IMG/VR virus record: IMGVR_UViG_3300046529_000553
Location: 1-37,781 of that record
Length of the DNA stretch: 37,781 bases
Source of the DNA: a virus
Reading direction: 5' to 3' (one strand)
Shown here: in pieces, positions 37,537 through 37,781 of the stretch
Position numbering within the stretch: position 1 is the first letter of the stretch
Layout of the letters: the number at the start of each line of letters is the position of its first letter
Made by a program: the position numbers and the translations under genes
The notes under the pieces: generated by a model
Databases searched by the model: none
What the model was told of the DNA's origin: nothing
What the model saw: only the letters and a program-made list of their open reading frames with translations

Positions 37537-37589
37537 AGCCCTGATCTCAGGGCACTGAGTGACTCATCCAGTGCCTTGTACTCAGGGCT
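37537..37589 (+). ncRNA. Structured leader downstream of pL with alternative hairpins
   Basis: Within the first 90 bases of the pL transcript AGCCCTGA (37537-37544) can pair with TCAGGGC at 37547-37553 or, with one more pair, with TCAGGGCT at 37582-37589. GGCACTG (37551-37557) can pair with CAGTGCC (37569-37575), competing with the first hairpin. A small GAAAA-loop hairpin precedes this at about 37522-37535. It could be an antitermination or attenuation element or a small RNA. The 393 bases from 37389 to 37781 hold no other supported gene. Confidence 0.45.
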
Positions 37590-37660
37590 TCTCTCCCGAC
37601 AAAGAATGCGCCGAATTGCCGGCGCGGCGCCGAAAGGCGATCGCTCTCTATCACTGTTGA

Positions 37661-37781
37661 ATGATGAATTGGCGTGAAATCGCCCTGCCCATGTCCCGGA
37701 CGGCAGAACGTAAAAGTCCCGGAAATGGCGGCCAGAGGAGCTGCTTCCGAAAGGCGCCCAGTGCTAGGTGGCGCGGTAACC
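37661..37781 (+). CDS. Possible start of a gene cut by the window edge
   Basis: Forty codons (M-M-N-W-R-E-I-A-L-P-M-S-R-T-A...) remain open to the end of the window, downstream of pL. No ribosome site is convincing and the sequence is Arg-rich, so chance is possible. A start at 37664 or 37691 is equally possible. Confidence 0.25.
   Translation, partial: MMNWREIALPMSRTAERKSPGNGGQRSCFRKAPSARWRGN

Overview
The window is most of one prophage: a complete lambdoid head module, a complete Mu-type contractile tail module, a lysis cassette, an early operon and an immunity region. High G+C, GTG starts and the kinds of phage families present suggest a Betaproteobacterium, most likely Burkholderia; this is inference. 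No integrase, excisionase or att site is visible, so the prophage continues past 37781. The left end (1-370) may be its edge or a neighbouring gene.

Layout, right to left along the main (minus) transcription direction. Immunity region, 35226-37500: an S24 repressor with two helix-turn-helix domains (+), a divergent Cro/YdaS-like gene (-), and a secreted-protein gene and terminator downstream of the repressor. Five copies of a 14-bp palindrome, TAAAC-N4-GTTTA, form two clusters. Each cluster sits on a strong sigma-70-type promoter, which I call pR (leftward) and pL (rightward). Early operon, 28581-35147: small unknown genes, a Rha/KilAC regulator, an O-like replication protein with four iteron-like repeats inside its gene, a DUF1064 nuclease, a winged-helix protein, DUF4406, a Ref-like nuclease, an HNH intruder, and a final gene placed like lambda Q. 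Directly behind that gene lie a TATAAT promoter and two terminators, matching lambda pR'/tR'.

Late operon, 28382 down to 371. Four pre-terminase genes come first, then small and large terminase, gpW, portal, S49 protease, scaffold, decoration protein and major capsid. Connector genes follow, then Mu gp37/38-like proteins, sheath, tube, tail chaperones with a likely -1 frameshift, tape measure with a lysozyme domain, gp43-48-like baseplate proteins, tail fibre and its partner. After these comes a plus-strand methyltransferase that looks like a moron. The lysis cassette has two membrane coiled-coil proteins, holin, SAR-type endolysin, a DUF6527 protein and nested Rz/Rz1. Three appendage-like genes end the operon, one of them a long Ala/Gly/Ser repeat protein.

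The genes appear to work as a temperate circuit. The repressor binds both operator clusters and silences pR and pL. When it is removed, pR transcribes cro, replication and Q-like genes. Antitermination at the pR'/tR'-like site would then turn on the head, tail and lysis genes. The repressor-linked secreted protein and the methyltransferase are the best candidates for genes expressed in the lysogen. The main points for follow-up are the twin operator/promoter arrays with a probable leaderless cro, the iterons inside the replication gene, the GTTACC cluster at the small terminase gene, the HNH insertion that overprints its neighbour, and the structured pL leader. No plainly new defence or other system was recognised; the least explained parts are the small early genes, the secreted protein and the repeat-rich appendage.
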